Source of the DNA: Pseudomonadota bacterium
Lineage (GTDB): Bacteria; Pseudomonadota; Alphaproteobacteria; Sphingomonadales; Sphingomonadaceae
DNA length: 64,000 nucleotides
NCBI GenBank assembly: GCA_023457895.1
Contig: JAEXAY010000031.1
Coordinates: forward strand, 62,001 to 126,000
Direction of reading: 5' to 3'
Positions 43,129-51,284 of this stretch are shown piece after piece; position 1 is the first letter of the stretch, and every line of letters begins with the position of its first letter. The notes beneath the pieces were generated by a model that searched no databases, was not told the DNA's origin, and worked only from the letters and a program-made list of their open reading frames with translations. Made by a program: the position numbers and the translations under genes.

Positions 43129-43146
43129 CCCCTGCCTGAGCAGGGG
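43129..43146. repeat. Small palindrome between convergent genes
   Basis: CCCCTG pairs with CAGGGG. A second imperfect hairpin (CTGCG..CAGGCC/GGCCTG..CGCAG) lies at 43083-43107. Neither has a T-run. Together they fill the 114-base gap between the lipoprotein and LytTR genes. Confidence 0.5.
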
Positions 43147-43177
43147 CGCAATGCCGTTTGAAATTTAATGCCGGAAT

Positions 43178-43984
43178 TTAATGGACGAATCGCGCAACCA
43201 CGTCGCGATAGGAGCGGCTGACTTTCACGTCCGCACCCGATTCGAGCACGAGGAAACATTCGCCATTGGTGTGCGGCTTGACCTGCCGGACGTGGTTCAG
43301 ATTGACGATCCATGAGCGATGGACGCGCTGGAACACGCGCGGATCGAGCCGCTTTTCGAGGTCCTTCATGGTTTCGCGCAGGATCAGGCTGTTGTCGGCG
43401 GTGTAGATGACCATATAGTCGCCAGCCGCCTCGATCCGTTCGATCGTGTCGACATCGACACGGAAAATCTGGCCCTTGTCCTTGATGTTGATGAGCTTTT
43501 CGAAGCGGCTTGCCGACGGAGTATCGTCCGCCGTCGCCACTTCGATTTCCTCGACCGCGCCGGGCGAAACCTCGGCAAGCTTTTCCTTCAGGCGCTCAGC
43601 CTCGTCGGCGCTGCGCTTTTCGGTGAGGCGCTGGCGCACCCGGTCAAGCGCATCGGCAAGGCGCTGCGGTTCGACCGGCTTCATCAGATAATCGACTGCC
43701 TGCGCTTCGAACGCGCGGATCGCATGGTCGGAATATGCGGTCACGAAAATGAACAGCGGGGGTTCGACGTCCATGAGACCCTGGACAACCGAAAAGCCGT
43801 CAAATCCCGGCATCTGGATGTCGAGGAAAACGAGGTCGGGTTTCTGTGTCTTGATCTTGCGGATCGCTTCCCGCCCGTTCTGGCAGGTATCGATGATTTC
43901 AATGTCGTCATGCGGCTGGAGACGCAGTTCAAGGCCCTGAATGGCGAGCTTTTCGTCGTCCACCAAAATGGCGCGAATGGTCAT
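43178..43984 (-). CDS. LytTR-family response regulator
   Basis: A 268-residue two-domain regulator. The receiver (1-120) has VDDEKLA, the phosphoacceptor Asp in LVFLDIQMPGFDG (about 55) and Lys in YLMKPVEP. The C-terminal LytTR DNA-binding domain (about 165-265) has IERIEAAGDYMVIYTADNS and FQRVHRSWIVNLNHV. It overlaps the upstream kinase gene by 4 bases (ATGA), forming a two-component pair. Targets are unknown. Confidence 0.95.
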   Translation of the reverse strand: MTIRAILVDDEKLAIQGLELRLQPHDDIEIIDTCQNGREAIRKIKTQKPDLVFLDIQMPGFDGFSVVQGLMDVEPPLFIFVTAYSDHAIRAFEAQAVDYLMKPVEPQRLADALDRVRQRLTEKRSADEAERLKEKLAEVSPGAVEEIEVATADDTPSASRFEKLINIKDKGQIFRVDVDTIERIEAAGDYMVIYTADNSLILRETMKDLEKRLDPRVFQRVHRSWIVNLNHVRQVKPHTNGECFLVLESGADVKVSRSYRDVVARFVH

Positions 43985-45117
43985 GCGGTTGCTATGCTTT
44001 CGTTTCTGATTGCAGCGACAACCGGCGCAGCGGCCAGCGTGTCATTGACGTTATATGGGAACTCAATGACAACCTGAAAACCTCCACCCGGTGTCGTCGA
44101 TGTTTCGAACCGCTGGTTTTCGCCATAGGCTTGGGCCAGCCGGTCACGGATGTTGGCGAGCCCGACGCCGGTCGAAACCGTGGAGCGGTCCGGCACCGCG
44201 TTCAATCCCGGTCCGGTATCCGATACGATGATCCGGACATTTTGTCCGGCAAGCTGCGCCTTGACCGAAATATCGGCGCCGTCCTCCTTTGGTGTCACCG
44301 CATATTTGATCGCGTTCTCGACGAGCGGCTGGAGGAGGAGCGAGGGCAGGCGGGCGCGGGCGACGGCAGGATCGATATCGAACACCGGGCGCAGACGGTC
44401 CTCGAAGCGCATCTTCTCGATCTCGAGATAAAGTTTCAGCGTCTCGACCTCCTGTGCCAGCGGCACCTGCGCGGTCGGTTCATTGGCGAGCGTATAGCGC
44501 AGGAAGGCGGAGAGACGCGAAAGCATCGCATTGGCGGGTTCGGTCTGCTTCATCAGCACCAGCGTCGAGATGCTGTTGAGCGTATTGAACAGGAAGTGCG
44601 GATTGAGCTGGTAGCGCAGCATGGCGAGCTGCGCCGAAGTCGCCTGCGCGTTGAGCAGCATCAGCTTGTCGGCCTGTTCCTCGACCCGGAGATAATAGTT
44701 GATCGCATAATAGAGCGCCGACCAGGCGGAGAGAACCATCGCGTCATTATAGAAGGCGCCGAGGAACAGCGTTGCGAAGCTTGAATCCGGGTTGCGGCTT
44801 TGCAGTTGGAACACCCAGGCATCGATGAAGGCGTAAAGGATGGTGGCCACCGCGAGCACGCCGATCGAGACAGTCCAGGTAACGAATGGCCGCCGGTTGA
44901 TGAGGTTACGGAAGGCAACCGACATGATCAGGGTCAGCGAATAGCCCGTCACCATCGAAATCAGCAGCGGGATGAGGAAGGTCCACGGCTGGTCGTTCGC
45001 AAATCCGGTAATCGTGCGCTGGAGGAAGATCGCGGCCCAGCCCACCGCCTGGAGATTCCAGAAGGCGCGGTCCTTATTCTCGAAAAAGGGCTGGGAAGGG
45101 CTGGCGATAACGGCCAA
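43981..45117 (-). CDS. LytS/YehU-type membrane histidine kinase
   Basis: A 378-residue kinase of the His_kinase (PF06580) family, partner of the LytTR regulator. Four N-terminal helices are visible, then the phospho-His block LRYQLNPHFLFNTLNSIS. The ATPase has LLLQPLVENAIKYAV, SDTGPGL and GVGLANIRDRL. I place the start at the TTG 45117 because the frame upstream of it runs into the HxlR gene; the exact start is uncertain. It is 17 bases downstream of that gene, so all three may be co-transcribed. Confidence 0.9.
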   Translation of the reverse strand: MAVIASPSQPFFENKDRAFWNLQAVGWAAIFLQRTITGFANDQPWTFLIPLLISMVTGYSLTLIMSVAFRNLINRRPFVTWTVSIGVLAVATILYAFIDAWVFQLQSRNPDSSFATLFLGAFYNDAMVLSAWSALYYAINYYLRVEEQADKLMLLNAQATSAQLAMLRYQLNPHFLFNTLNSISTLVLMKQTEPANAMLSRLSAFLRYTLANEPTAQVPLAQEVETLKLYLEIEKMRFEDRLRPVFDIDPAVARARLPSLLLQPLVENAIKYAVTPKEDGADISVKAQLAGQNVRIIVSDTGPGLNAVPDRSTVSTGVGLANIRDRLAQAYGENQRFETSTTPGGGFQVVIEFPYNVNDTLAAAPVVAAIRNESIATA

Positions 45118-45134
45118 GGCTTGTCGCTTTCTAT

Positions 45135-45665
45135 TCAGTCTTGCGGAGTGTCGCCATTGGCATCGCCGCGGGTATCGCCGCTGTCCGCGCGCGGGGTTAC
45201 CCCGAGCGGGCGGACCTCCTCGGCATGAATCCAGCACAGATCATCGGGGCCAAGCGCGCGGCCGTCATGCGCCTGCAACGTGACGGGGCGGAGCGGCTGA
45301 TGATCGCGCGCGTCTGCGAGCACCGGGGTCGACGGGATACCCGATCCCCATTTTTCACCCCATTGACGCAGCGATACCATGGTCGGGAGCAGGTCCAGCC
45401 CTTTTTGGGTCAGCCGATATTGCACTTTGCGGCGGTCGGCTTCGAGCGTGTGTCGCTCCATGATGCCATGATCGACCAGTCGCGCCAAGCGGTTTGAAAG
45501 GATGTTGCGGGCGATCCCAAGCTCCTGCAGGAACTCCTCGAAATGATAATAATGGTTGAAAGCCGCGCGCAGGATCATGAACGACCAGCGCTCGCCCATC
45601 ACCTCAAGCGCGCTCGACAGGTTGCAGTCACCATCGGGATAACGGAGCGGTTCGCGAAGACCCAT
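45135..45665 (-). CDS. HxlR family transcriptional regulator
   Basis: A 176-residue winged helix protein. The HxlR core is CNLSSALEVMGERWSFMILR, the recognition region FLQELGIARNILSNRLARLV and the wing RRKVQYRLTQKGLDLLP. The C-terminal 70 residues are an extension rich in Asp and Gly. Divergent from the small exported protein gene at 45898, with an inverted repeat in between that is a candidate binding site. Confidence 0.9.
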   Translation of the reverse strand: MGLREPLRYPDGDCNLSSALEVMGERWSFMILRAAFNHYYHFEEFLQELGIARNILSNRLARLVDHGIMERHTLEADRRKVQYRLTQKGLDLLPTMVSLRQWGEKWGSGIPSTPVLADARDHQPLRPVTLQAHDGRALGPDDLCWIHAEEVRPLGVTPRADSGDTRGDANGDTPQD

Positions 45666-45829
45666 AAGCGATATTGTCTAACCCAGTTTTCGGCAAAGGG
45701 GAAGCGCACTGTCGCGGCCCCCTTCCAGTCCGGCCTTCCGGTGACCCGTGTGCGGCCCGCGGCCAGATGTTGGCGCCGACGGGCGAAAGCGGTTGATCCG
45801 GATCAGCAGAAATATTAGTAGCGATTTGC

Positions 45830-45849
45830 AACTTACAAAAATGTAGGTT
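45830..45849. promoter_or_regulatory. Inverted repeat, candidate HxlR operator
   Basis: AACTTAC and GTAGGTT pair with one mismatch across 6 bases (AAAAAT), and the match extends outward to GCAACTTAC/GTAGGTTGT. A related half, GCAACTAAGTT, follows at 45857-45867. It lies between the divergent HxlR gene and the exported protein gene, about 50-65 bases before the latter's ATG. Confidence 0.6.
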
Positions 45850-45897
45850 GTGATTCGCAACTAAGTTACCGGTGAAACTTTTGTGAGGAGCCTCCCC

Positions 45898-46227
45898 ATG
45901 TCCATTACCCTCCGTTCTGTTATCGCCTTCGCCGCCGCACCCGCGCTGATGGCCACTGCAGCGATCGCAACGCCCGTCGCCGCACAAGCTCCGGCCAAGC
46001 AGGTCGCTGAACTCGCAGCGGCCGCCAAGGATGCCAAGGTTATCGGCAAGGGCGTCGTGTGGCGCTGCAATGGCACCAACTGCGTCGCCCCCGAAGGCCC
46101 CAGCCGCCCGGCCGTTTCCTGCGCCGCGCTGGTCAAGCAGGCAGGCAAGGTCACCGCTTTCAATGTGAATGGCGTGGGGCTCGATGAAGCCGCGCTCGAA
46201 CGCTGCAACAGCTTCGCCCGCGACTGA
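45898..46227 (+). CDS. Small exported protein, CC_3452-like
   Basis: A 109-residue protein. A signal peptide (SVIAFAAAPALMATAAIATPVAAQA) precedes a mature region with four cysteines in VWRCNGTNCVAPEGP, VSCAALVKQAG and LERCNSF, fitting two disulfides. It matches my memory of the CC_3452 family found in sphingomonads and Caulobacter; function unknown. A GAGGAG ribosome binding site precedes the ATG, and a terminator follows. Probably controlled by the divergent HxlR regulator. Confidence 0.75.
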   Translation: MSITLRSVIAFAAAPALMATAAIATPVAAQAPAKQVAELAAAAKDAKVIGKGVVWRCNGTNCVAPEGPSRPAVSCAALVKQAGKVTAFNVNGVGLDEAALERCNSFARD

Positions 46228-46277
46228 GGACAGTCTCTTTAAAGCAAAGCAAAAAACTTCTCTCCCGATGTCCCCTC

Positions 46278-46318
46278 GGCGAAGTGCGTCCTTCCCGCGC
46301 ACTTCGCCATATTTTTTG
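46278..46318 (+). terminator. Rho-independent terminator after the exported protein gene
   Basis: GGCGAAGTGCG pairs perfectly with CGCACTTCGCC (11 bases), followed by ATATTTTTTG. The rest of the 279-base gap to rsh shows no further gene. Confidence 0.9.
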
Positions 46319-46506
46319 AGCCGGCCGGCGGGGGCGTTTTAGAAGCAGCGGACACGCGTTGGAGCAATTTATCGCTAAAATTGCGCGATTTCATGTCAAC
46401 TGCGCTGGTAACAGGTAGCGGCGCCTGGCTGTTTTCTCTTTAACTTGCCGCACCGCACAACTTCCCGCTTGCGTTTGTTCGTCCTTCGCAGTCACAATAA
46501 GCGCCT

Positions 46507-48615
46507 ATGCTGAGGCAGTATCAACTGGTTGAAAAGGTCATGGATTATGACCGGGACGCGGACGAGGGCCTGCTCAACCGCGCCTATGTATTTACCGTGC
46601 AGAAGCATGGCAGCCAGAAGCGCGCCTCGGGTGACCCCTATTTTTCGCATCCGGTAGAGGTTGCAGGCATCCTCACCGACCTGAAGCTCGATCAGGACAC
46701 GATCATCACCGCGCTGCTCCACGATACGCTGGAGGATACGCTGACGACGCCGGAAGAGATCCAGCGCCTGTTCGGTGATGATGTCGCGCGCCTGGTCGAT
46801 GGTGTGACCAAGCTCTCGCAGATCGAGGCCAAGGAAATTTCGGCCGAAACCGACACTGAAAAGGCGGCGGAGAATCTGCGCAAGTTTCTCCTTGCCATGT
46901 CGGATGATATCCGCGTGCTGCTGGTCAAGCTCGCCGACCGGCTTCACAATATGCGCACTCTCCATCACATCCCCAAGCCCGAAAAGCGGCGGAGGATCGC
47001 GAAGGAGACAATGGATATCTACGCCCCGCTTGCTGAGCGGATCGGCATGTACGAGTTCATGCGCGAGATGCAGATGCTGGCGTTCAAGGAGCTTGAGCCT
47101 GAAGCCTATGCGACTGTCACCGGGCGACTCGACAAGCTGGCGGCCCGCGGCGCGACCGAGGTCAAACGCATTGCCGGCAATATCCACGACCAGCTGGTCG
47201 AGCATGGTATCAACGCCGAAGTTTCAGGCCGCGAGAAACACCCCTATTCGATCTGGCGCAAGATGGCCGAGCGTCATGTCAGCTTCGAACAGGTCACCGA
47301 CATCATCGCCTTCCGCGTGATTGTCGAGAATGTCGAGGATTGCTATCGCGCGCTCGGCGTGATCCACCAGCGCTGGAAGATGGTGCCGGGCCGGTTCAAG
47401 GATTATATCTCGACCCCCAAGCGCAACGGCTATCGTTCGCTCCACACAACGGTGATGACGCGCGACAATATGCGTGTCGAAATCCAGATTCGCTCGCGCG
47501 ATATGCACCAGGCGAGCGAGTTCGGGCTGGCCGCGCACTGGGCCTACAAGCAGGGCGGTGTGCGGCCCGACGGGCAGGCGGGGTGGATCAGGGACCTCAT
47601 CGAAATTCTCGACACGGCGGACGATGCCGAGGAACTGCTCGAACATACCCGCATGGCGATGTATCAGGACCGCATCTTCGCCTTCACCCCCAAGGGCGCG
47701 CTGCACCAGCTACCCAAGGGCGCGACCCCGGTCGATTTCGCCTATGCGGTCCATACCGAACTGGGCGACAAGACCGTCGGAGCGAAGGTGAACGGGCGGC
47801 TGGTGCCCTTGCGGACCCTGCTCAACAATGGCGACAGCGTCGAGATTCTGACCTCGGTGACGCAGGAATCGCAGCCCGTCTGGCTCAACTTTGTCATTTC
47901 AGGCAAGGCGCGCGCCGCGATCCGGCGTCATGTGCGTGGCAAGGAGCGCGAGGAGGTGATCGCGCTTGGCCGCAAACTTTATGCCGAGATCGCCGAGCGA
48001 CTCCCCGGCAAGGTTGGCAAGAAGGCGCTGGCGAACGGCATCAAGCGGCTCAAGGCGGGCAGTGAGGACGAACTCATGTTCGGCATCGGCAAGCGCAAAT
48101 ATAGCGACGAGGAAGTCATGGAGGCGCTGATGCCGGGAAGCGTCAGTCAGGCACGCGACCTGGGCCATGTACCTGGACAGACCAGTGCCATCTCGATCCG
48201 TGGGCTGACCCCGGGCGTCGCGATCCGTCTCGCCGATTGCTGCTATCCAGTTCCCGGCGACCGCATCGTCGGCCTCAGGCGGGAGGGTGACGCGGTAGAA
48301 ATCCACGCGATCGATTGCCGTACCCTGGGTGATATGACCGATGCCGACTGGGTCGACCTCGCCTGGAACGAACGCACCGAGGGCGGCACCGCGCGCCTGT
48401 GCGTCGTGCTGCACAACGAACCCGGCACGCTCAGCGAGATGGCGGGGGTATTCGGCACCCACAAGGCCAATATCCTCAACCTCAAGCTGACCAACCGGGA
48501 GGGCAATTTCCACACCTTCGAGGTTGATCTCGAAGTGCATGACGTCCAGCACCTGATGCGGATATTGTCAGCGTTGCGCGCGTCCGATGCCGTGGCGCAG
48601 GCCGAGCGCGTCTAG
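46507..48615 (+). CDS. rsh: Bifunctional (p)ppGpp synthetase/hydrolase (Rsh)
   Basis: A 702-residue stringent response enzyme. The HD hydrolase is intact (His48, His72-Asp73 in LLHDTLED, plus LADRLHNMRTL), the synthetase has FRVIVENVEDCYRALG and GRFKDYISTPKRNGYRSLHT with the RxKD form of bifunctional enzymes, then TGS (DFAYAVHTELG), the helical region, and a C-terminal ACT domain. It is the only Rel/SpoT gene in the window, as expected for alphaproteobacteria with one Rsh. It sits opposite the DUF2807 gene, 4 bases away. Confidence 0.96.
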   Translation: MLRQYQLVEKVMDYDRDADEGLLNRAYVFTVQKHGSQKRASGDPYFSHPVEVAGILTDLKLDQDTIITALLHDTLEDTLTTPEEIQRLFGDDVARLVDGVTKLSQIEAKEISAETDTEKAAENLRKFLLAMSDDIRVLLVKLADRLHNMRTLHHIPKPEKRRRIAKETMDIYAPLAERIGMYEFMREMQMLAFKELEPEAYATVTGRLDKLAARGATEVKRIAGNIHDQLVEHGINAEVSGREKHPYSIWRKMAERHVSFEQVTDIIAFRVIVENVEDCYRALGVIHQRWKMVPGRFKDYISTPKRNGYRSLHTTVMTRDNMRVEIQIRSRDMHQASEFGLAAHWAYKQGGVRPDGQAGWIRDLIEILDTADDAEELLEHTRMAMYQDRIFAFTPKGALHQLPKGATPVDFAYAVHTELGDKTVGAKVNGRLVPLRTLLNNGDSVEILTSVTQESQPVWLNFVISGKARAAIRRHVRGKEREEVIALGRKLYAEIAERLPGKVGKKALANGIKRLKAGSEDELMFGIGKRKYSDEEVMEALMPGSVSQARDLGHVPGQTSAISIRGLTPGVAIRLADCCYPVPGDRIVGLRREGDAVEIHAIDCRTLGDMTDADWVDLAWNERTEGGTARLCVVLHNEPGTLSEMAGVFGTHKANILNLKLTNREGNFHTFEVDLEVHDVQHLMRILSALRASDAVAQAERV

Positions 48616-48619
48616 GGGG

Positions 48620-49336
48620 TTAGCGGCCGCAATAAACCTCGCCATTGCCGCTGTTCTTGACCGTGCAGGCGGCGGTGCCGCTGATGTCGACGGTCGCCAG
48701 CCCCTGGGCATTGACGCCGGCGCGGCGGCTGGCGGAAAAGCTGCCATTGGCCGATCCCCGGGCGTCGACATCGAGATCACGTACCGCGAGCGCGCTCGCA
48801 TCGGCCGTGCCCGACCCCTTGATCTGGACCTTGGCGCTGTTGGCCTTCCCGGCGATGATGAGCTTGCCCGCGCCGTCGAGCGCTGCGACAAGGTTGGTGG
48901 TGCTGATGGCATCGGCGCTGAGCTCACCGCTGCCGCGCAGGATCAGCATGGTGTCGTTCTCGCGCAGTCCGCTGGCGTGGATGCGGCCATTGCCGTTGAT
49001 AAGGACGCCGTCGAGCCGGGTCGCGTCAATCGCAAGCGTGATCGGCGCGCGGCGGCGGTCAGATGCGCCGCGTTCCTTGTCACTGTGCAGCAGGCGGATA
49101 TAGAGCGTGTCGTTCTGGACCTCGACCGACAGGCTTTCGAGCGCCGCTGTATCGCCCTCAGCGGTGACCGAGGCCGATGTACCGACGCGGATAGCGCCGT
49201 TGAAATTGCCGTCGATCTGTATGCGGCTGAAACTCACCACGCCATAGCGCCTCTGCGCGGCTTCGGCGGGCGCGGCGAGACTGGTGAGGGTGGCCCCGAG
49301 GGCAAGGCAGGCAAACAGGCGGATGGTCCAGGTCAT
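48620..49336 (-). CDS. Exported DUF2807 (head GIN domain) protein
   Basis: A 238-residue secreted protein. The signal peptide ends around SLAAPAEAA. The body is a right-handed beta-helix-like GIN domain (FSRIQIDGNFNGAIRVG, then repeating LRGSGELSADAIS, LDGAGKLIIAGKA, IKGSGTADASALA units). Two Cys near the C-terminus may form a disulfide. Role unknown; such proteins are often envelope-associated. No operon partner. Confidence 0.85.
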   Translation of the reverse strand: MTWTIRLFACLALGATLTSLAAPAEAAQRRYGVVSFSRIQIDGNFNGAIRVGTSASVTAEGDTAALESLSVEVQNDTLYIRLLHSDKERGASDRRRAPITLAIDATRLDGVLINGNGRIHASGLRENDTMLILRGSGELSADAISTTNLVAALDGAGKLIIAGKANSAKVQIKGSGTADASALAVRDLDVDARGSANGSFSASRRAGVNAQGLATVDISGTAACTVKNSGNGEVYCGR

Positions 49337-49427
49337 GCTGCCATGCTGTAGCGAAATTTGGTTAATGATGTGGAAATGGCAGTGGCCGGTTCCGCCCCTC
49401 GCCAGGAAGGCTGAAATCGCGGCACAT

Positions 49428-49463
49428 AAAAAGCCCGCCGCGGCCGGACCGGGCGGGCTTTTT
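49428..49463 (-). terminator. Terminator of carD
   Basis: AAAAAGCCCGCC and GGGCGGGCTTTTT flank a 12-base loop, giving a strong hairpin with a T-run on both strands. It lies 35 bases beyond the carD stop. Confidence 0.92.
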
Positions 49464-49497
49464 ATTGCCAGTGGAGGGCAAATTTTCTTGCGGACTC

Positions 49498-50028
49498 TTA
49501 CTCGGTTTTTTCCGCATAATATTGCGGCGCATATTTGTTGAGGATCTCAAGGATCTTCTTGAGCGCGGCCGGTTCGTCGGTCGATTCCGCCGCCGCGACT
49601 TCACGCGCGAGACGCGACGAGGCTGCTTCGAAAATCTGGCGTTCCGAATAGCTCTGCTCCGGCTGGTCGTCGGCGCGGAACAGGTCGCGCGTCACCTCGG
49701 CAATCGAAACGAGGTCGCCTGAGTTGATCTTGGCTTCATATTCCTGCGCGCGGCGCGACCACATGGTGCGCTTGACCTTGGGCTTGGTCTTGAGGACATC
49801 GAGCGCTTCCTTCATCGTCTTGTCCGACGAAAGCTTGCGCATGCCGACGCTTTCCGCCTTGTTGGTCGGAACGCGCAGGGTCATTTTTTCCTTTTCGAAG
49901 CGCAGGACATAAAGTTCGAGGTTCATCCCTGCGATTTCCTGGTTCAGCAGTTCGACCACGCGGCCGACCCCATGCTTGGGATAGACCACATAATCGCCCA
50001 CGTCGAAAGACAGCGCCTTGGCAGCCAT
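49498..50028 (-). CDS. carD: CarD/CdnL-family transcription regulator
   Basis: A 176-residue RNA polymerase-binding protein. The N-terminal Tudor-like domain (FDVGDYVVYPKHGVGRVVEL) binds the RNAP beta subunit, and the helical C-terminal part (WSRRAQEYEAKINSGDLVSI) contacts promoter DNA to stabilise open complexes. Caulobacter CdnL, of similar size, controls housekeeping and anabolic genes. It ends the minus-strand run that includes the helicase, S4 and fdxA genes. Confidence 0.95.
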   Translation of the reverse strand: MAAKALSFDVGDYVVYPKHGVGRVVELLNQEIAGMNLELYVLRFEKEKMTLRVPTNKAESVGMRKLSSDKTMKEALDVLKTKPKVKRTMWSRRAQEYEAKINSGDLVSIAEVTRDLFRADDQPEQSYSERQIFEAASSRLAREVAAAESTDEPAALKKILEILNKYAPQYYAEKTE

Positions 50029-50394
50029 ACTCGATTGACCCTTTCTTTTTCAGGATTGCGCCGGACGCAAAACCGCATGGGCACACTGGAAGCGGCCGGG
50101 TTCAGTTTTTGACATCTGGCGAAAAGACAAATTGCAACTCCTGCAAGGGGGCAGGCGCCACCCATGCACTTGCCGAGTCTTTTAACAGATTCGTCATAAA
50201 ATTTCTACCCCCGGGAACTTTCGTGCGCCGATGATGAAATATCGTTTATTTACAGATTCTTATTACAGCACCTCGACAGCGCAAAGGGTCCGAGGACCAC
50301 TCGCCGCAGGAGAAAGCTGCTACTGCGAGATTTTATCCACTCCAAAAGCTGTTCCGCGCCTTGGACTTCCCTGGAAGGGGCCGATACGGGTGGC
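50029..50394. other. 366-base gap between fdxA and carD
   Basis: I see no gene. It should hold the carD promoter on the minus strand. A short GGTCC/GGACC hairpin is at 50287-50298. A GGAAC at 50216-50220 has a CGTT 24 bases on, too far for an EcfG promoter and on the wrong strand. Confidence 0.4.
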
Positions 50395-50733
50395 TCAATC
50401 GCCTTGGCCGGGTTCGGCCGAGAAATATTTCTCGAACTTGCCTTCCTCGCCTTTATGCTCGTCGGCATCGGCAGGCTGCTCGCCCTTGCTGGTGATGTTG
50501 GGCCATTGCGCCGAATAGGTAGCGTTAAGTTCAAGCCATTTTTCCAGGCCACTCTCGGTATCGGGCAGGATCGCCTCGGCCGGGCATTCGGGCTCGCAGA
50601 CGCCACAATCGATGCATTCGCTCGGGTTGATGACGAGCATATTCTCGCCTTCATAGAAGCAATCGACCGGACAGACCTCGACGCAGTCCATATACTTGCA
50701 CTTGATGCAGGCTTCGGTGACGACGTAGGTCAT
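50395..50733 (-). CDS. fdxA: Ferredoxin FdxA (7Fe type)
   Basis: A 112-residue ferredoxin. Cys9, Cys17 and Cys50 fit the 3Fe-4S site, and Cys21, Cys40, Cys43 and Cys46 the 4Fe-4S site (CIKCKYMDCVEVCPVDCF and CIDCGVCEPECP). The tail after residue 60 is the alphaproteobacterial extension ending in acidic residues. It carries electrons in the cytoplasm; partners are not visible. It lies 158 bases downstream of the S4 gene. Confidence 0.95.
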   Translation of the reverse strand: MTYVVTEACIKCKYMDCVEVCPVDCFYEGENMLVINPSECIDCGVCEPECPAEAILPDTESGLEKWLELNATYSAQWPNITSKGEQPADADEHKGEEGKFEKYFSAEPGQGD

Positions 50734-50891
50734 GGCGGATACTCCTGTTGTCTTGTCTGGCGCGTGGGCGCCGCATTTCCATTCTTGCGTTATTAGCGGC
50801 TCCGCCTTGCGTCAACGGGGAAGCGCCTGTTGCGATTCATTATCAATGTGACGACGGGAATAAATACATCCGTCCCGACGGGGCGGGTGCG

Positions 50892-51164
50892 CTAAGCGTT
50901 GCTATCCGCGGCCTCCCAACATTCCGCTGCTTCGCTTGGCGGGCCGCGGCGGGCGGGGAGCGTGAGGATGCGGATGGCGCGCACCTCGCCGTGGACCGGC
51001 AGCGTCAAGACGTCACCGGCGCGCACGGCGACGCTCGCCTTGTCGATACGGCGGCCGTTGAGGCGGATATGACCGGTTTCAGCCATGGTTTGCGCGATAC
51101 TGCGCGACCTGGCGAAGCGCAGGTACCAGAGCAGCTTGTCGATGCGCAGGATTTCGGAAGACAT
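50892..51164 (-). CDS. S4-domain RNA-binding protein (Hsp15-like)
   Basis: A 90-residue protein from the ATG at 51164. The S4 motif is RIDKLLWYLRFARSRSIAQ and GHIRLNGRRIDKASVAVRAG. Hsp15 (HslR) binds free 50S subunits carrying peptidyl-tRNA in E. coli; this version lacks most of the basic tail. It is downstream of the helicase gene, separated by a long hairpin. Confidence 0.9.
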   Translation of the reverse strand: MSSEILRIDKLLWYLRFARSRSIAQTMAETGHIRLNGRRIDKASVAVRAGDVLTLPVHGEVRAIRILTLPARRGPPSEAAECWEAADSNA

Positions 51165-51198
51165 CAAATTGCGAGGACGAGAAGCTTGATAACCGTCA

Positions 51199-51271
51199 TT
51201 GCGAGCGGCCAACGCCGCGAAGCAAACCAGCGCGGGGTAAACCGCGCTGGTTTGCTTCGCTACGCTCGCAA
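51199..51271. repeat. Long perfect hairpin between the helicase and S4 genes
   Basis: The inner arms GCGAAGCAAACCAGCGCGG (51217-51235) and their exact complement (51242-51260) enclose a 6-base loop. The outer arms TTGCGAGCG (51199-51207) and CGCTCGCAA (51263-51271) also pair perfectly. The whole belongs to the CGTCATTGCGAGCG-type interspersed repeat. It lies in the 120-base gap of an otherwise operon-like run. Confidence 0.9.
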
Positions 51272-51284
51272 GGACGGCAAGTGA

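Noticed and set aside
50216..50258. GGAAC..CGTT on the plus strand in the fdxA-carD gap
   Set aside because: 24-base spacer and no plus-strand gene downstream.
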